Assembly (NCBI GenBank): GCA_029964075.1
Contig: CM057142.1
Span: 24,740,392 to 24,804,391, forward strand
Direction: 5' to 3'
DNA from: Patiria pectinifera
Taxonomy: Eukaryota; Echinodermata; Asteroidea; Valvatida; Asterinidae
Length of the DNA stretch: 64,000 bases
A program made the translations under genes and the position numbers. Positions 1-13,700 of the stretch are shown piece after piece (position 1 is the first letter of the stretch; every line of letters begins with the position of its first letter). A model generated the notes under the pieces. That model worked only from the letters and a program-made list of their open reading frames with translations. It was not told where the DNA came from and made no database searches.

Positions 1-340
1 GCAATAGGGTGATCAGGCCTAATAAAGTTCTGTAGATATTGGCCTTAAAAATATGCACATTTAATATGCCGTCACATGTCATTGATGATGTCATCTTGAT
101 AGCACTTCAATTTTCATCATCTATAACACATCCCGGTTTACATGTAGTTACACATCCCGGTTTAGGTACATACCAAGTTTCAACCCAATCTGACCTGTTG
201 TTCTGTAGACAATGGCCTTCAAAATGTGCTCATTTAATATTATGATATCACATGTCACGTGATGAGGTCATAGTGTTGTAACTTAAATTTTCATTTATAG
301 CACATCCCACTTAAGGGTATATACCAAGTTGCGAAAGCTT
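1..340. repeat. Diverged dispersed/tandem repeat
   Basis: Two related blocks (about 25-130 and 185-300) each contain TTCTGTAGA, GGCCTT.AAAATATGC and CATTTAATAT followed by CACATGTCA. The same block recurs around 8030-8090 and 8803-8870, where a hAT element interrupts it. Confidence 0.6.
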
Positions 341-512
341 GGTGGTTTAGATAAAAAATCATTCCTGCTTTCTATGTGGAAATACTTACATGTAGCTCCA
401 GGCCTACAGCTTGAATACATTTCATCAGCATAGAAAAAAATTTGCCAAAATAAAACAATTTCATGACGTACGGTACAATACCTACCCTAATTTGAATTGA
501 AACAGCATGTAA

Positions 513-855
513 GGCCGAAAAAAATAATAAGTCGGTCTCTGGTCAGCGCGCGCGTCGATTTTAATCATGCTCGTCAATCTTTTTTTTTCCAAAATGTTCC
601 GCAGTAGCTCCAACAGCGCCCTTTATTTCCGCACCTCCTCAATTTTTTTTTACCAAAGAGCACCAAGGAATGGGAAATTGCACCAAAGCAAATTATGGAG
701 GACACCAATGTACATGAGGACACCAAAAAAGCAAAATAGTACCCTACCTTGTCTGTACAATTCAAGCTTGAAGAAAAAAAAAAAAAAAAGCCGCGTGGCC
801 GCGTCAATTTCAGAACTTTGGTCTGACCAGAGACCGAATATTTTTTTTTTTGGCC
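513..855. mobile_element. GGCC-TIR MITE, TSD TAA (copy 1)
   Basis: The left end GGCCGAAAAAAATAATAAG then TCGGTCTCTGGTCAG is mirrored at the right end (CTGACCAGAGACCGA then T-run GGCC). TAA flanks both sides (510-512, 856-858). Homopolymer runs in the arms produce meaningless Lys/Phe-rich reading frames. Confidence 0.7.
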
Positions 856-858
856 TAA

Positions 859-1560
859 CTGGCCTTATCTTAATGCCGTTAATTTCGTGCAGTGATGCAA
901 TAAAGGGTGAACGATAGGAACTCAATAATACACCGGTATTTTCCAGCAGGTCATAATCATGAAGTTTTTGATACTGGTAATAACACTTCCAAAATACATA
1001 CTATAACAATCGAGACTGGAGTTTACCGTTTTTGAATTTAGCAGCCGGTTTAGCAAGTGGACTATTGTTCTGCATTGCACCATATAAACTTAACATGGCA
1101 CCATAAGCCATCTTGAAATATGCATGGTATCCATCTTTGAAATGAATCAATTTGAAAATGATCAATGATAAAGGCCTATTCTGGATGAGAAACATGTTTT
1201 TTTTTAATTGGCCTTAATACTTATAAAGTGGCTTACAACATTTGACAGCTACAATGTACATAGCATGTCAATGTACTGGTATGTAAAACAGTCTGACATT
1301 ATTCATCAAAATTGTATTTGCAAATTATTGAACGTTGTCATGTGCTTTATTGAACTCAAAAATGTATGTGTGACAGGCACTTACGAATAGAGCAGATTTA
1401 TTTGTTTTCTTTCCTTTATTACGATGCTCAAGTAAAGACTAAACATGATGTTCAAAATTCTTTGTGTAAACAAGAAAAAAAGGTGTGTAACATATGAAAA
1501 AAGCAAACTTAACTTCTCAAATTCCTTTACAGTCATTTGAAATTTCCATTTTAATTTCAG
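859..1560. other. No gene seen (upstream of first visible MOCS3 exon)
   Basis: AT-rich sequence in which I recognise no conserved reading frame or repeat. The missing MOCS3 first exon is not identifiable here. Confidence 0.4.
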
Positions 1561-1702
1561 GAAGAGGGGCTTCCGGATGAATGTCCTATGAAGGAAGAGT
1601 GCTGTGAAAACACAGCTCTTTCAAGAAAGAAAACAAAATTGGACAATGCAAGTATTGAACGTTATTGCCGACAACTCATTCTACCAGAAATTGGTGTCAA
1701 AG
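1561..1702 (+). CDS. MOCS3: MOCS3 exon a (first visible)
   Basis: Acceptor TTAATTTCAG precedes the exon and donor GTGAAT follows it. It is entered in phase 0 and left after one base of a codon. A Glu/Lys-rich linker leads into [14 protein letters not shown], the conserved start of the E1-like fold. The exon starts at an acceptor with no initiating Met, so at least one upstream exon exists. None is recognisable in 1-1560. Confidence 0.9.
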
Positions 1703-4700
1703 GTGAATACTTTTCATGAAATAATAAGACAGTCTTTTGAAAGAGGGACATAATAACCTTGGAAACAATCTTGATCCAAACTATTGTTTTGCTTTAACAC
1801 AATGCTGGAAAATTGCACATTGACTACTGAATTACTTTTGCTCAAATCATTTAGATGTAATTAAAACAGTGAATGATTAACTGCAGGCCATTTTTCATTT
1901 GGTTTGTTGCACCTGCCGTTTCAAGCTGATTACAGTGTTGTAGTAGAATCCATCACAGGTCCATCACAAGTCTGGTGAAAAGTACAATGTACATCACAAG
2001 TTTTTCAGAAGTCCAGTCACAAGTAAGAGATGGAGAACAATGACAACAGAATGTTTTTTGCCTCAGTTCCAGCCATATGGTTGCAAAGGCCGATTTCTAA
2101 AGATTACCTTATTTTGAATGAAACAACAGGCACACAGACATGTTCACGTTTGCGGGTTAAATGTTTGACAATCGATTTCTCCCATTTTAAGAGACGGTAT
2201 CTTCATGCATATTTCAGGGTTTGTTTCACTTATAATGATCTGACTACAGCTTTGCTGAAAGAATGCACACCTTTATTGTGATCCGTGGACAGAACTTTAA
2301 AACGGTGATTGTGTTTAAAATTCCATAACTTGAAAAGTACATTGAGTGATTTGAATGATTCTTGTAAAAAGAAAGCTTTTGAATGGGGCTTTCATGTCCT
2401 AGATTTTGAAAGTGCTACATGCAGAACTTCAATAAAACAATAGTCCTAACATTTGGGTTTTTGTTTTTTTTACTCACCCTGCATGTGCTAAAAATTGTTT
2501 TAATATGTTCAGTACTTTTCGTTGAAATTTGTAAAATAGGCCTGGCTACGTGCATTTTTGGTGAGCTGCGAAGCAGATGCGAGCCTATGTAATACCAAAT
2601 TTCTGTCCGTCCGTCCGGACGTCCGCATTCAGATTAAAATGTTGAAGTTTTTGGTTCTAGCTAACTTACGGAAAAAAATTAAATTGCAGTAAATTTTATG
2701 ATTTAATTGAGGAATTTAAATTCAAGGAAATGTTTTTAATTGTTACATACATGTACATGTATACCGGTATAACATGTACATACATGTACACTATGCATTT
2801 TGGGGATGTGCATGAGCTTCTGGTTTGATCTTTTAGTTTTATGGGTTTGGAGTAGGGATAGGGTAGGGAGGATGGGGGTGGGGTGGGTTAAGGTGGGGTG
2901 GGAACAGGTAGGGGGAGGATGGGGTAGGTGGGTGTAGGAGTTGGGTTAGGTGGGGGAGGGGGGAAGGATATAGGGATTTGAGTAGGGTTTGGGGTGGGGA
3001 CGGGTAGGTAGGTGTGGGGGTTGGGTAAGGGGAGAGTGGGGGAGGGGGCAGGATATAGGGATTGGAGTAGGGGTTGGGGTCGGATGGGGATAAATGGGTA
3101 GGGGAAATGGGGTCGGCGGGATATACACTGTAGGGATTGGAGTAGGGGTTAGGGTGAAGTGTGTAGGGGTGGGTGGGGACGGGTAGGGGAGGATAGGGTA
3201 GGGTAGGTGGGTGTAGGGGGTTGGGGTAGGGGAGGGGAGGGGGAAGGAGATAGGGATTAGAGTTAGGGTGGAGTTGGGATGTGTAGGTGATGGGGTAGGG
3301 ATGGGTAGGGGAGGATGGGATGGATGTGGGTAGGGGGTTGGGGGGGGCGGATCGGTTATGGGGTAAGGTTGGGGCATGTGGTGATGGTGCTGTGTCAACA
3401 TGTACATGTATACCCATTCTTGTTCTGCATTTGTGGCGACTACACAAGAGTTCTCTCATGGTAATACATGTATGGGGACCTGAAGACACTGTGGGGCTGC
3501 AACTAGGCTCCACAACTGGGTCCGAATTACCCTAACAATGGAAAACTTCCCAATAACACAGTGACGGCTAACCTATACACATGTATTTATTAGGTCATCT
3601 GTTGACTTTTTATGTTGGCATTTAAAACCTGACCCCTACACCTTGGCACATCAACGAGAATCCTTATCCCCATCATGCCCATCCCCAACCCTACCTTCAG
3701 CCTCCTTCCTGCCTTCGACAGTGAGCCACGGCGGCTTCACCGTTCTAGTTAAAAGATGTAACACTGGTGTTTGCAATATCTGGCAATCTTTTCAAGCCTC
3801 ATGTATATAAATAAGGTTCCTATCCATTATTGTGTGCAGTAAAATTTGCAGAATAGTCTCGTTCATGAGTTATGAATTAATTTACCGAGGCCCATGGGAA
3901 GTCACGCTAATGAATGCTAATATGCTCTTCGTCATTGTTGCCCCAAAATAGTGGCCAACCTGATAACCATGCACGTGAGTTTGGTCTGCAAAAATTCTCA
4001 TTGAAATTTATCTTTGAGATAGTTTAAGGTGTAACACAAGTATTTGCAACAACAAATAGAGCTGAAATTCGGTATATACTTAGATGATATGTGTTTAACT
4101 ACTTGTGAAATGACATCTTGAGGGAATTCCTAGAAATTGAGATAAATACATAGATTTGGGGATGTTTTTGAACAATTTTTTCCGGCTTTAAGGTCAACTT
4201 TACCAAAAACCAGATGATGGCAATTTTTTTCACTGGCATGAAGTTTAGAATTTCTTCTTCCATTATAATTTATCATTTCAATCATACTGAACATATTTTC
4301 TGAGAAACACAACGTTCAAAAAGCCATGTTTTAATGTATGTAATTGGATAAACTAAATAACAGCGACACTTGGGCCTTCAAAACTCCATGGCTGGTTCAT
4401 TCAATAGCTTGTGACTTGACTTGAGACTGGAGTACTTGTGATGGACTTGACAACAATACTGACCAAGAATTTGCTCACCGTTCATGACTTGATACAATGC
4501 ATTCATGAAATCTCAATACAGGGGATTTTACTATGTTTACATAGTGATTTTCCACTTGACACCTTGATTGTTATCAGCTTCAATGGGAGCATATTCAAAC
4601 TCTGAGCTAATCTTTCATTACTCCATGACCTTGTCTTAAAGCAAGATTTTTTGGGTCTTTTTTTCAGGTCAGCTCAGTCTGTGCAATAGCTCTATTTTGA

Positions 4701-7700
4701 TTGTTGGTGCTGGTGGCCTGGGATGCCCTGCTGCTATTTATCTAGCTGCTGCGGGAATAGGTACATTTTAAATTAAAGTGAAGTATTCTTAGGGAATTAG
4801 TGTTTTGTGCCTTAACCTTCTGACATCTACTTTGAAATGTCAGAGAATTTTGGAGTTGAGGAAGTTTGCCTGAACTCTCGCTAAATTGTACTGAGCACAG
4901 GGTGTTTGATGATGATGGAAAGTTAAATATAATTACAAAGAACACAGCCAATTGGTTTTGTGTGTTACTTGGAGGATTGTCTTCCACTGTGCATAATAAA
5001 AATGCCAGTGTTGTAGTCGAGTACTTTTTGCCGAGTACCTACCGGTAGGTTGCCAAGTACAAATACGAGTACTTGTGCTCTAGAGTACAAAAACAGGTCT
5101 CCGAGTAAGAGTAATTGAACGTCGGAGTACGAGTAAGAGTAGGAGTACGAATACTTGAAATTTCCGAATACGGCACTGGGTACACTTGTGCTTGAAGTCT
5201 AAAATTTTGTGTACTGTTAATCACTTGTGTTGCAAACTAGGGTTCGTCTTTGTAAGCTTTTTCTATTATTTGAAATTAATTTGTTTTTTAAATCGGCAAC
5301 AGCAGTCTGAAATCAATTTGTAACTGTATTTTCCAAGGAAATGCTACACAGCTGAGTGAGATACAGACATGAAAGGTTAGGTCAACTGTCATTTAATAAA
5401 ATTAATCTGCAGTGCTATGCATTTAATTTTTATTATTACTATTCATCTTTATCATTCATCATAATTATTATTCTTTGCACAAACAAAGCATACAATTTGG
5501 GTACAGAAAAGTGAAAAGTGCCACACAGGCAATACGCAAGCGTAAGCGAACGTTGACGGTACATGTACACATTACAACGTACACATGCAACGTGCATGCA
5601 AAAAAACCGGCAAATTGGGTTTCTTGGTGTCTACGCATTTAGTCTGCTTCCCATTCCTAGGCCTCTGTTAAGGCTAGGCCGCTGTGGACCTGCTGCCATT
5701 ACCAGACTAGGGGCTGTTTTTTCAAACCTCGGCTTTGGCTGTGTCTCTTTCTCCAGTCATGCAGATTGGCAATGGGACTGGACCCGTATTATAGGACTGA
5801 AACCGGGGTTCAGATAACGGCTTTGCTCCAATCACCCAAGTTCTTCATACGACCATTTTGAGGAACACCTCGGCGTACAAGAGTGTGCAATGATTGGCAA
5901 TTGCGCCCACATACAGCAAATGGGTCATTGTGTGTAATTGGCCCAGGCCCAGTCAGACCCATAATACAGACCCAGTCATGGCTAGCTGTTAATTGTGTTT
6001 GTCCGGACGTGCATAGAGTAGAGACAATTTCAATTTCTACGCAACCAACCATTTGAAACTGAAAGTATCGATAAAATAAGGCCGTGGTAACGTAAGTGAT
6101 ATACCTTTTTTTTTATCGAGTACGGCTATTCGAGTAAGAGTACTTTGTTTTATCGAGTACTGTTATTAGAGTACTTTGATGATGAGTACAATTTAAACGT
6201 GTGTGCGAGTACAAGTACTTTGCTGCTTCAGTACGAGTAACGTCATATCGAGTACGAGTACTTTGACATTCGAGTATGAGTACGTGTATGAGTACTCAAA
6301 AAAAGTACTCGAGTACCGTGTACAAGTACTACAACACTGTAAAGTGCCTCAGCAATCCAAGTATGACAAATCCCTTTTGTTGGGGTCTTTTCTCCATTCA
6401 CATCAGGTCACCTTGGTATTGTTGACTATGATGCAGTAGAGCTAGGTAATCTACATCGCCAGGTGCTACACTCTGAGGCTGGAATAGGACACTCCAAGTC
6501 TACCTCCATCTCATCAAGTGTCTCAAGGTTGGTCTAATAAAGGGCTCATGTAAAGTAATTTTGTTACATTTAACCTTAGGCCAAAAAAAATCTTCGGTTT
6601 CTGGTATGGAGCTTGCCCAAAAGCTTTTTTTTTTCCCCTACTTTATTTTTCTTCAAATGTTGGCTGATGTTGCAGATGATTATGCTTCAATCCCCTTAAA
6701 ACTCTCAAAAAATATCCTTCAGGTTGGAGCTTGAGGTGACCTTAATAAGCCCATAATGCTTGAGAATTCTGCACCCACTTACAATCTCAACCAACATGAA
6801 CATTCTTCGGGAAATTTGGATAGTCAAGACAAAAATCAGAGAAAACAGTAACGTCATACCATACAGCGACATCCGACATCCGACATCGTGCCTGTGCTGC
6901 CAGGCAACATACTTTTGCCAGGCTGGTCATTAGTCTGCTCCCTTACATATTGCGCTGATTAAAAAGTGTAGGCTCCAGATACACGACCATCGCTTCCACA
7001 CACGTCTGGCTTCCACACACAAAATCACAAAAATACAACACCGTCTGCAAATGGTGCCCGACTATTCTGTGCAAAATATATGGGAGCCCAGAAAGGCCAC
7101 ATAAAGCTTATACTCGATTGTAACCCCATCTAAAAACACGCTATTCAATCATCTTACATTGAAAAAAACTTTTTAATTTTGCGCACCGCTACGGCGACGT
7201 GGGCGCATACCAGAAACCAGAGCCTTTTGGGGGGGGGGCCGGCCTTTATTTTCAATGTTCAATTTGCCCATTTTGAGGGAATTTTGGTGCCTTTTTGGTT
7301 TTATGCTAATGACAATTTCCATATTCATGAGCAAATGGGTGATGTCATTTTAGGCAGAAATATCAATGTTTCAGCTATTTCAGCAACAAACTTTGCAAAA
7401 ATTCTGGTTATTTTTTAAATGTTCTTTTATTTGGCGATTCATTGTTGTTTCAGTACATGACAGTAAGCCAGTGAGCAGACCTTTCTCATAGATGTTTTCA
7501 ATCAGCAAATTTAGGGTTGAAAATTTGAACAGAAAATCCCTGAAGTGAGCAGCAGTCTTCTTGAAATGACATCACAGCAAAAACCCTTATTGGTCAGGAA
7601 AAGCATGGACAATTTTGAAATTTAAAAAAGTGCACTTTTCAATAAAATTAACCGAAAATGAATGTCAAATAGTTTTTATACATTTTCAGGAGTAGAAAGT

Positions 7701-10700
7701 TGCACAAAATATTTTCCCAAGTAAGATTGATGTTTGCGTCCCTTTAAGGCTCTTACTTTTGATGACCGGCTTTATCATTATGTCACATTTCATTGCATTC
7801 AATTACCATATGCTCTTAATCCTTGGGAAGTTTGAAGTTGATCTTATCAAAGAAGATATAAAACTTTGTGAGTAGAATAAAATCTTGAAAATTAAAAAAA
7901 TCTTTAAAAATCAGTCGATGAGCATCTTTTTAGATGGATTTTGGCCCTATATATCCATTATAATTTATATTATCATGATGACACTTCAGATTTTGGATAT
8001 TTGTGACATTGTCTGTTTGCCCACCAAGGTTCATGACGATTGGAGCCACATACCAAGTTTCAACCAATCAACCTCGTAGTTCCTTAGATACAGGCAGTGA
8101 CGTAGCCACCGGGGGGGCGTGGGGGGCGACCGCCCCCCCATGAAACCTTGTCGCCCCCCAGTCGCCCCCCCACTGAGATTTTGAGTTTCTAAAAAAATTA
8201 TCATTGATCTACATGACGCCATGGGCGTCAATCCTGGGGGGGGGGGGAGACAGGGGGACATGTCCCCCCACACCTTTTGAAGGGTGGGGGACACAATATC
8301 AAATGTCCCCCCCCCCCCCATTTTTGAACTCGTGTCTCATTTACAGGGCCCTATTATGAACTACAATGTATCTTTTGCTTAGAAAATATTGGTTAAAGTG
8401 GTCAGAAATTGCCTCAGATCGCACCACAGAGCATCGAAAATCCAATTTTTTTCGGGGCCCTTAAGCGGGTCCCGAACCCCACGCCAATAGCTTAGAATAC
8501 CGATAGCTGATTCAATGTCTCCAACCTCGAAAACGATGTTCAAATAATTATATTTTGCCAAGAAAATATTATTAAAGCATGGAGGAAAGTCGTAAGAAAT
8601 TGCTTCAAATCACACCACAGAACATCACACCACAGAACCCCACGCCGTAAGGGCTTCGCGCTTGCATCAGTTATGATCAAGGTATGGTGTCCCCCCTCCC
8701 ACTTTTGAGAAGCGATTGATGCCCCTGCTTGACGCCCCCCCATGAAATGTTCCAGCCCCCCCAGCGCCCCCCACTGAAAATTCCTGGCTACGCCACTGGA
8801 TACAGGCCATTAAAAAATGCACCTTTAATATGTTGTCACATGACACGTGAAGATGTCATCACAACATCACTCTTCGGGACACAATTTTGCTATAGGGACT
8901 ATACCTGTGTTAACTTTGAATGATGTATGACAAAGATGAATGCCAAAAGTGACGCACAGAAAAATTGTTTACAAAGTCTGAGATTTTGGGATAGAAGAAG
9001 AAGAGGAAGAAAGAAAAAAAACAAAGCCTTTTTTTGCAGAAAATCCAACTAGCAAATGCTCTGTGGCTTGGACGAACACATCACCCATTTGCATACATTG
9101 TCTACCTACCTACCAAGTTTCATGACGATTTGACAAATTTAAAAATCGCAATAATAATTTCGTTAAACTGAAGTAAGTGCAATAGCTTTGACAATTGCAA
9201 TTATTGTTGATGTGATGAGGACTCACACTTTTAGCTTTTGTAAATGTTTATTGACAACATTACAGTAAGTGTCATTTGTAAATTCATTTCAAAATGGTTG
9301 TTTCTATAACAGGTTGAATTCCTCAGTGACTTGTGTTCCTTACCAAATGCAACTGGACAGTAGCAATGCCATGGATCTTGTTCACAAATATCCTTTTTAA
9401 GTATTGAAATATTCATTCAGGGATTTAAACATAATGGCAAACTTTACAGTTCAGTTTCATAAACCCTCCCTCCCTTGCTGGCAATTTCAAAAAGGCCAGC
9501 CCAGCAGTCGAAATACATCCAGTGACTGTTTTTAACAGTTGAGTGCTCCCTGCCTTCATTTTACAGGATTGACTGGCTGTGATTGTTATGGAACCTGATA
9601 CACCAGTAGCTATGCTTTGATTGTAGGAGATTGATAAGCCAGCTGTTCCTATCAATTACCTGCTTTTGTCTGTGATTGAATTTTACTGTCAAAGTACGGT
9701 ACAATGTGCCTACAAGAAATATGATCTGACTGTAGGTGACTAGCCTGTGTAAAAGGCATGGCAGGGAAACACGATTGTGGGGTACTCATACAAAGGGAAT
9801 TTTAAGGAACAATGCTAACCCACTACTCAACCTTAGAAAGACGGAACCCCAGAAGGGAAATTCTATTAAAGAAAAGGGATAAAAGTACCGACCCGTATGT
9901 TAAAGTTTTGAAGAAAATGTATAACTTCCACATGCTGTCTTGGATTTGGACTAAACTTGGATGCAGTGAGCATTAGGTGGGAAGAGCATTTTTTGTAAAC
10001 TTCTCAACAAACAAATTGTGAGCCCCCCCCCCCCAAGCCAAATCCTGCGTGTGCCACGGATAACATTTAATTAAAAACCTGCTGCTTTCAATGTTAAAAT
10101 ACCATAACATGCTTTATAATGTCTGATATAACGCTGATCGTCCGATCAGCGTTGGAAATTGATACAAAAATACCACTTTTCTTGAAAATGACAGTATACC
10201 AGGTGCCATGATTTTACAGGATGCTTTACACTGTCATTCACTAACAGTCCAGCAAGGTATTTCAAAATGATTTGGTAGTTTTATTTTTTGATGTTTGCAA
10301 ATGTTGTATTTTCCCTTTAAATGTGATGCATGAACAAGGTTAAAAAAGTAGTTTGTGTTCAAAATTCCATAGCTGGAAAAGTACATGAGCGATTTGAATG
10401 ATTCTTTCACTAAATATTTTCAGACTCGCTCGCTACTAGCGGGTTGCAGACAGCTTTTTCCCGCCTCGCTCATTGCGAGTTTATCTGTTATCCGTTCCGA
10501 ATACTGACAAATCTTTGCGTGTATACACGTCATCCGACATGAACTGATTAATTTGGCTTTCATAACCTAGATCTGGAAAGCGCTACATGAACAACTTCTA
10601 TAAAAAAAAATAGGGGGCTCAATTTGTGTGTCCTTTTAATACTCACCCTGTCTAGTAGAGTGCAAGCAAGGTAGACTATTGCACAGGTCACTCTTGCGAT

Positions 10701-13700
10701 AGTTGACTGCACCAGCAAAACTAGCCTTGGATTACGTAATGGTGCACGGCACTCAATCATGAATATTTTTGAGGAATAGTAATATTTTATTTCTTGCATT
10801 ATTAGTGGTCTGAATGGGAGATCACCCCAAGAAAGGTCATTGGTGAAATGTTGGACCCCTTTGTGTATTTGTTGGTTGATAAGCTTGTTGGTTGGCTGCA
10901 TTTTGTTTATTGCATGATTGGGTCATTGGTTGGGTGTTTGGAGTAAAGAAAGGTTGGTGTTATTTGTTGGTTATAAGTAGGTTTGGTCTGTGTAATTGGT
11001 CAGTAACTTGGGCCTTTTTTTTTCTAAGAGGAAACTTTTCGATGGAAAGTCGTAGATTGTTTGGCATTTTTGTAGATTTTATAGTTATTATGTATTGTTC
11101 AGTCATTTTCGTCCTTAATACACTGTGCTTATATATGACATAGTGCTGGACTGCACTGATAATGTAGCAACGCGATACCTGCTAAATGATGCCTGTGTTT
11201 TGGCAAGGAAACCACTGGTCTCTGGCAGTGCACTAAGGTTTGAAGGTCAGGTAAGGAAGGCGTGATTCCAGACTGGTTAATTTCATAGGGAGTTCGGTGG
11301 TTTATAATGCCTTGGTAATAGTTTGATAATTCCCAGCTTTTTATTGACATGGGACAGATAAATGATTAGCTCTTAAAATAATTTGTCTATCAAGATGAAG
11401 TTGCTTGCCTTGATTTTATGACCATTGAGTGGTCGGGCACAACCTGACCACTGTTTAGATTTGTTCTCATTAATCTTCTTTCTTTCTTTCCTTTTTTTTT
11501 CCGGACAATAATTCTTCGTGGGTTTCTCCTAAATGGTATATGGTATGAACTTGTAACTTTCAACATATATCGACCCTGATCCCGAGTGGTGCATAATACT
11601 CTGACGTCATGATGACGTCATCGGGTGTCAAATTACAAGCGATTTTTGTGGAAAAGGTGACGATCTGCTCTCACCTGGAACGCTTGAACAAAAAGATCAA
11701 TTATAGTCCAACCTTGTAATCAGTAATTGTAACCTTGTAATTTTGTCATGTACGTGAACTCGCTTGACCATTACTTTCGGGTCTACCAGAAGGTCAAAGT
11801 TGGGTGAATTCAAAATGAAGGCATCAGCCTGAAATCAAAACAAAACACGATTTCTTCCAAACGGTTTACTGTATGATCATAAAACCTAGTGTGAACTTGA
11901 ACCATGTTACGAAGATGTTATAAATTCTGTTAAGTCATCATGATGTCATCAGGTATCAAATTAAGAGCGATTTAAGGGTAACTTTTTACAAAATAGTTTG
12001 CGCTGTATCTTTTGACCTAAATAGAGTATTATGTTTGCTTTTTTTTCCTTAGGTTGTAGACTACGCAATGAAAAATATTTCTTGTCCCCGGACACAAAAC
12101 CACTGGACCTTCACTTCCGGTGTTACAGGAAGTGCAATAAGACCGAATATAACTCAAAAGTGGAAGCATTTTACCACTCCCTTATAGATTATGAAAGTGT
12201 TAAGTAAGGAATGCCAGACACAAAAAAATAACAGTACAATGACGACATCATTCGAAAGGGTGGCCCCTCCCTAGTGGCTCATAAAATAGTGTTTTCTTTC
12301 ATTAATTTGAAAATCATCCGTTCAACTTTTACCAAATCGCCCCTTGATATTTTTTGATTAACCACAGATAAGTTAGCAAGGTTTCAAATTCTTGACATCA
12401 GACTGGAAGATATTTCAAGGAGAATTTGAAAACGATCATATTTAAAATTTAATTCTATCATTTGATCCATGTCGTATATCTTTGTAGCCCAAATAAAGAT
12501 ATCCATTTCAATGTCCACCTTTTGCTTCCAAATACTGTGACGTCATCAAACCAGAAGTTAGGTGTTACGAAAACATACACTTATATTTTCCATATTTTCA
12601 TATGCTATTTAGCTTCACAATGAACATTTATCCACTCTCAAACATAGGAGAAAACCAAATTTTAAAGATGGGACCTAGGTTTTGCACAATTTTCCTTGCA
12701 GTTTATTATATTTTAAAGAGTTAAGGATGCCAATAAACTTATTTAATTTACAAAACATGTTTGAACGATTGGCAGCTAACTATCCAGTCAACCAGAGTAC
12801 CAGACAGGGTTGGCTGATTTCAATCACTTTGATTTAAATCACTGATTTAAATCGCGATTTAAATCAAATGATTTTTTAAATAAAAATCACTGATTTAAAT
12901 CTTTTTTTTTGTAAAAATCTTATTTTTGGCAAAATCAATTGATTGAGGGTCATTTTAATCATTTAAATCAACTGATTCCACTTAATTACAAAGTGTAAGA
13001 TATTGTTAACACATTCAAACACCCCTACTTCATCACCATCGACTCAATTTAGGTTTTGCATAATTACACAAAATCGTTGTTTTGATTAAGTCAAGAAATG
13101 AGTTTAAAAGCTTTTCTTCAAAATTTTTATTTTTAAAGAGAGCACACTCATGTTTGCTTTAATCATTCCTTGATCTGTGTACAGTAATATTGTGAATCAA
13201 CTGTGCTCGTTTAGGCAGGCTTACATGAACCATCAAAAGGTGTAATAAAAGTCCATATTGATAGTCTTATTCCTAACGTTTCTCCCTACAAATTTAGATT
13301 GAGATTTATTTAAAACCTTTTAAAGATGTAAGGCCTGATTTCTGTTCTCCACCTTCAAACACTGCAAGTTACACAAGGATCAGTGCTGCCGGTTTTGAAA
13401 TTAGAAGCATTTTAATGAAATCAACATGCCCATGGAGAACTGTTGTATTTTTTGTATACTACAGGTACCATAAATCAAGTTTTCATTCATATCCACACAC
13501 AACGTATCTCAGCTGTATCAATCAGGCACTGTACCTTTAAAGTGTCTTCAGTATCAATGTACCATTGAACCAATGATGTAGACTACATGTAGAAGAAGTC
13601 AAGTGATTTTTTAAATCACTGATTCAATACAATTTTTGTCAAAAGCATCAATTTATTGAGTTTTGTGGATGATGGGTATTATAGGAACCTGTAAACTCCT

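Noticed and set aside
2839-3513. 224-codon minus-strand open frame, Pro/Thr/His/Ser-rich
   Set aside because: It is the C-rich strand of the G-rich minisatellite; another frame is also open (2946-3407) with the same bias, so no real protein is indicated.
11122-11123. AC acceptor for the ATATCCTTT intron
   Set aside because: It would lie only 5 nt from the branch A and would insert three residues (HNVLIYD) absent from the family; the AT junction at 11132 fits spacing and protein better.
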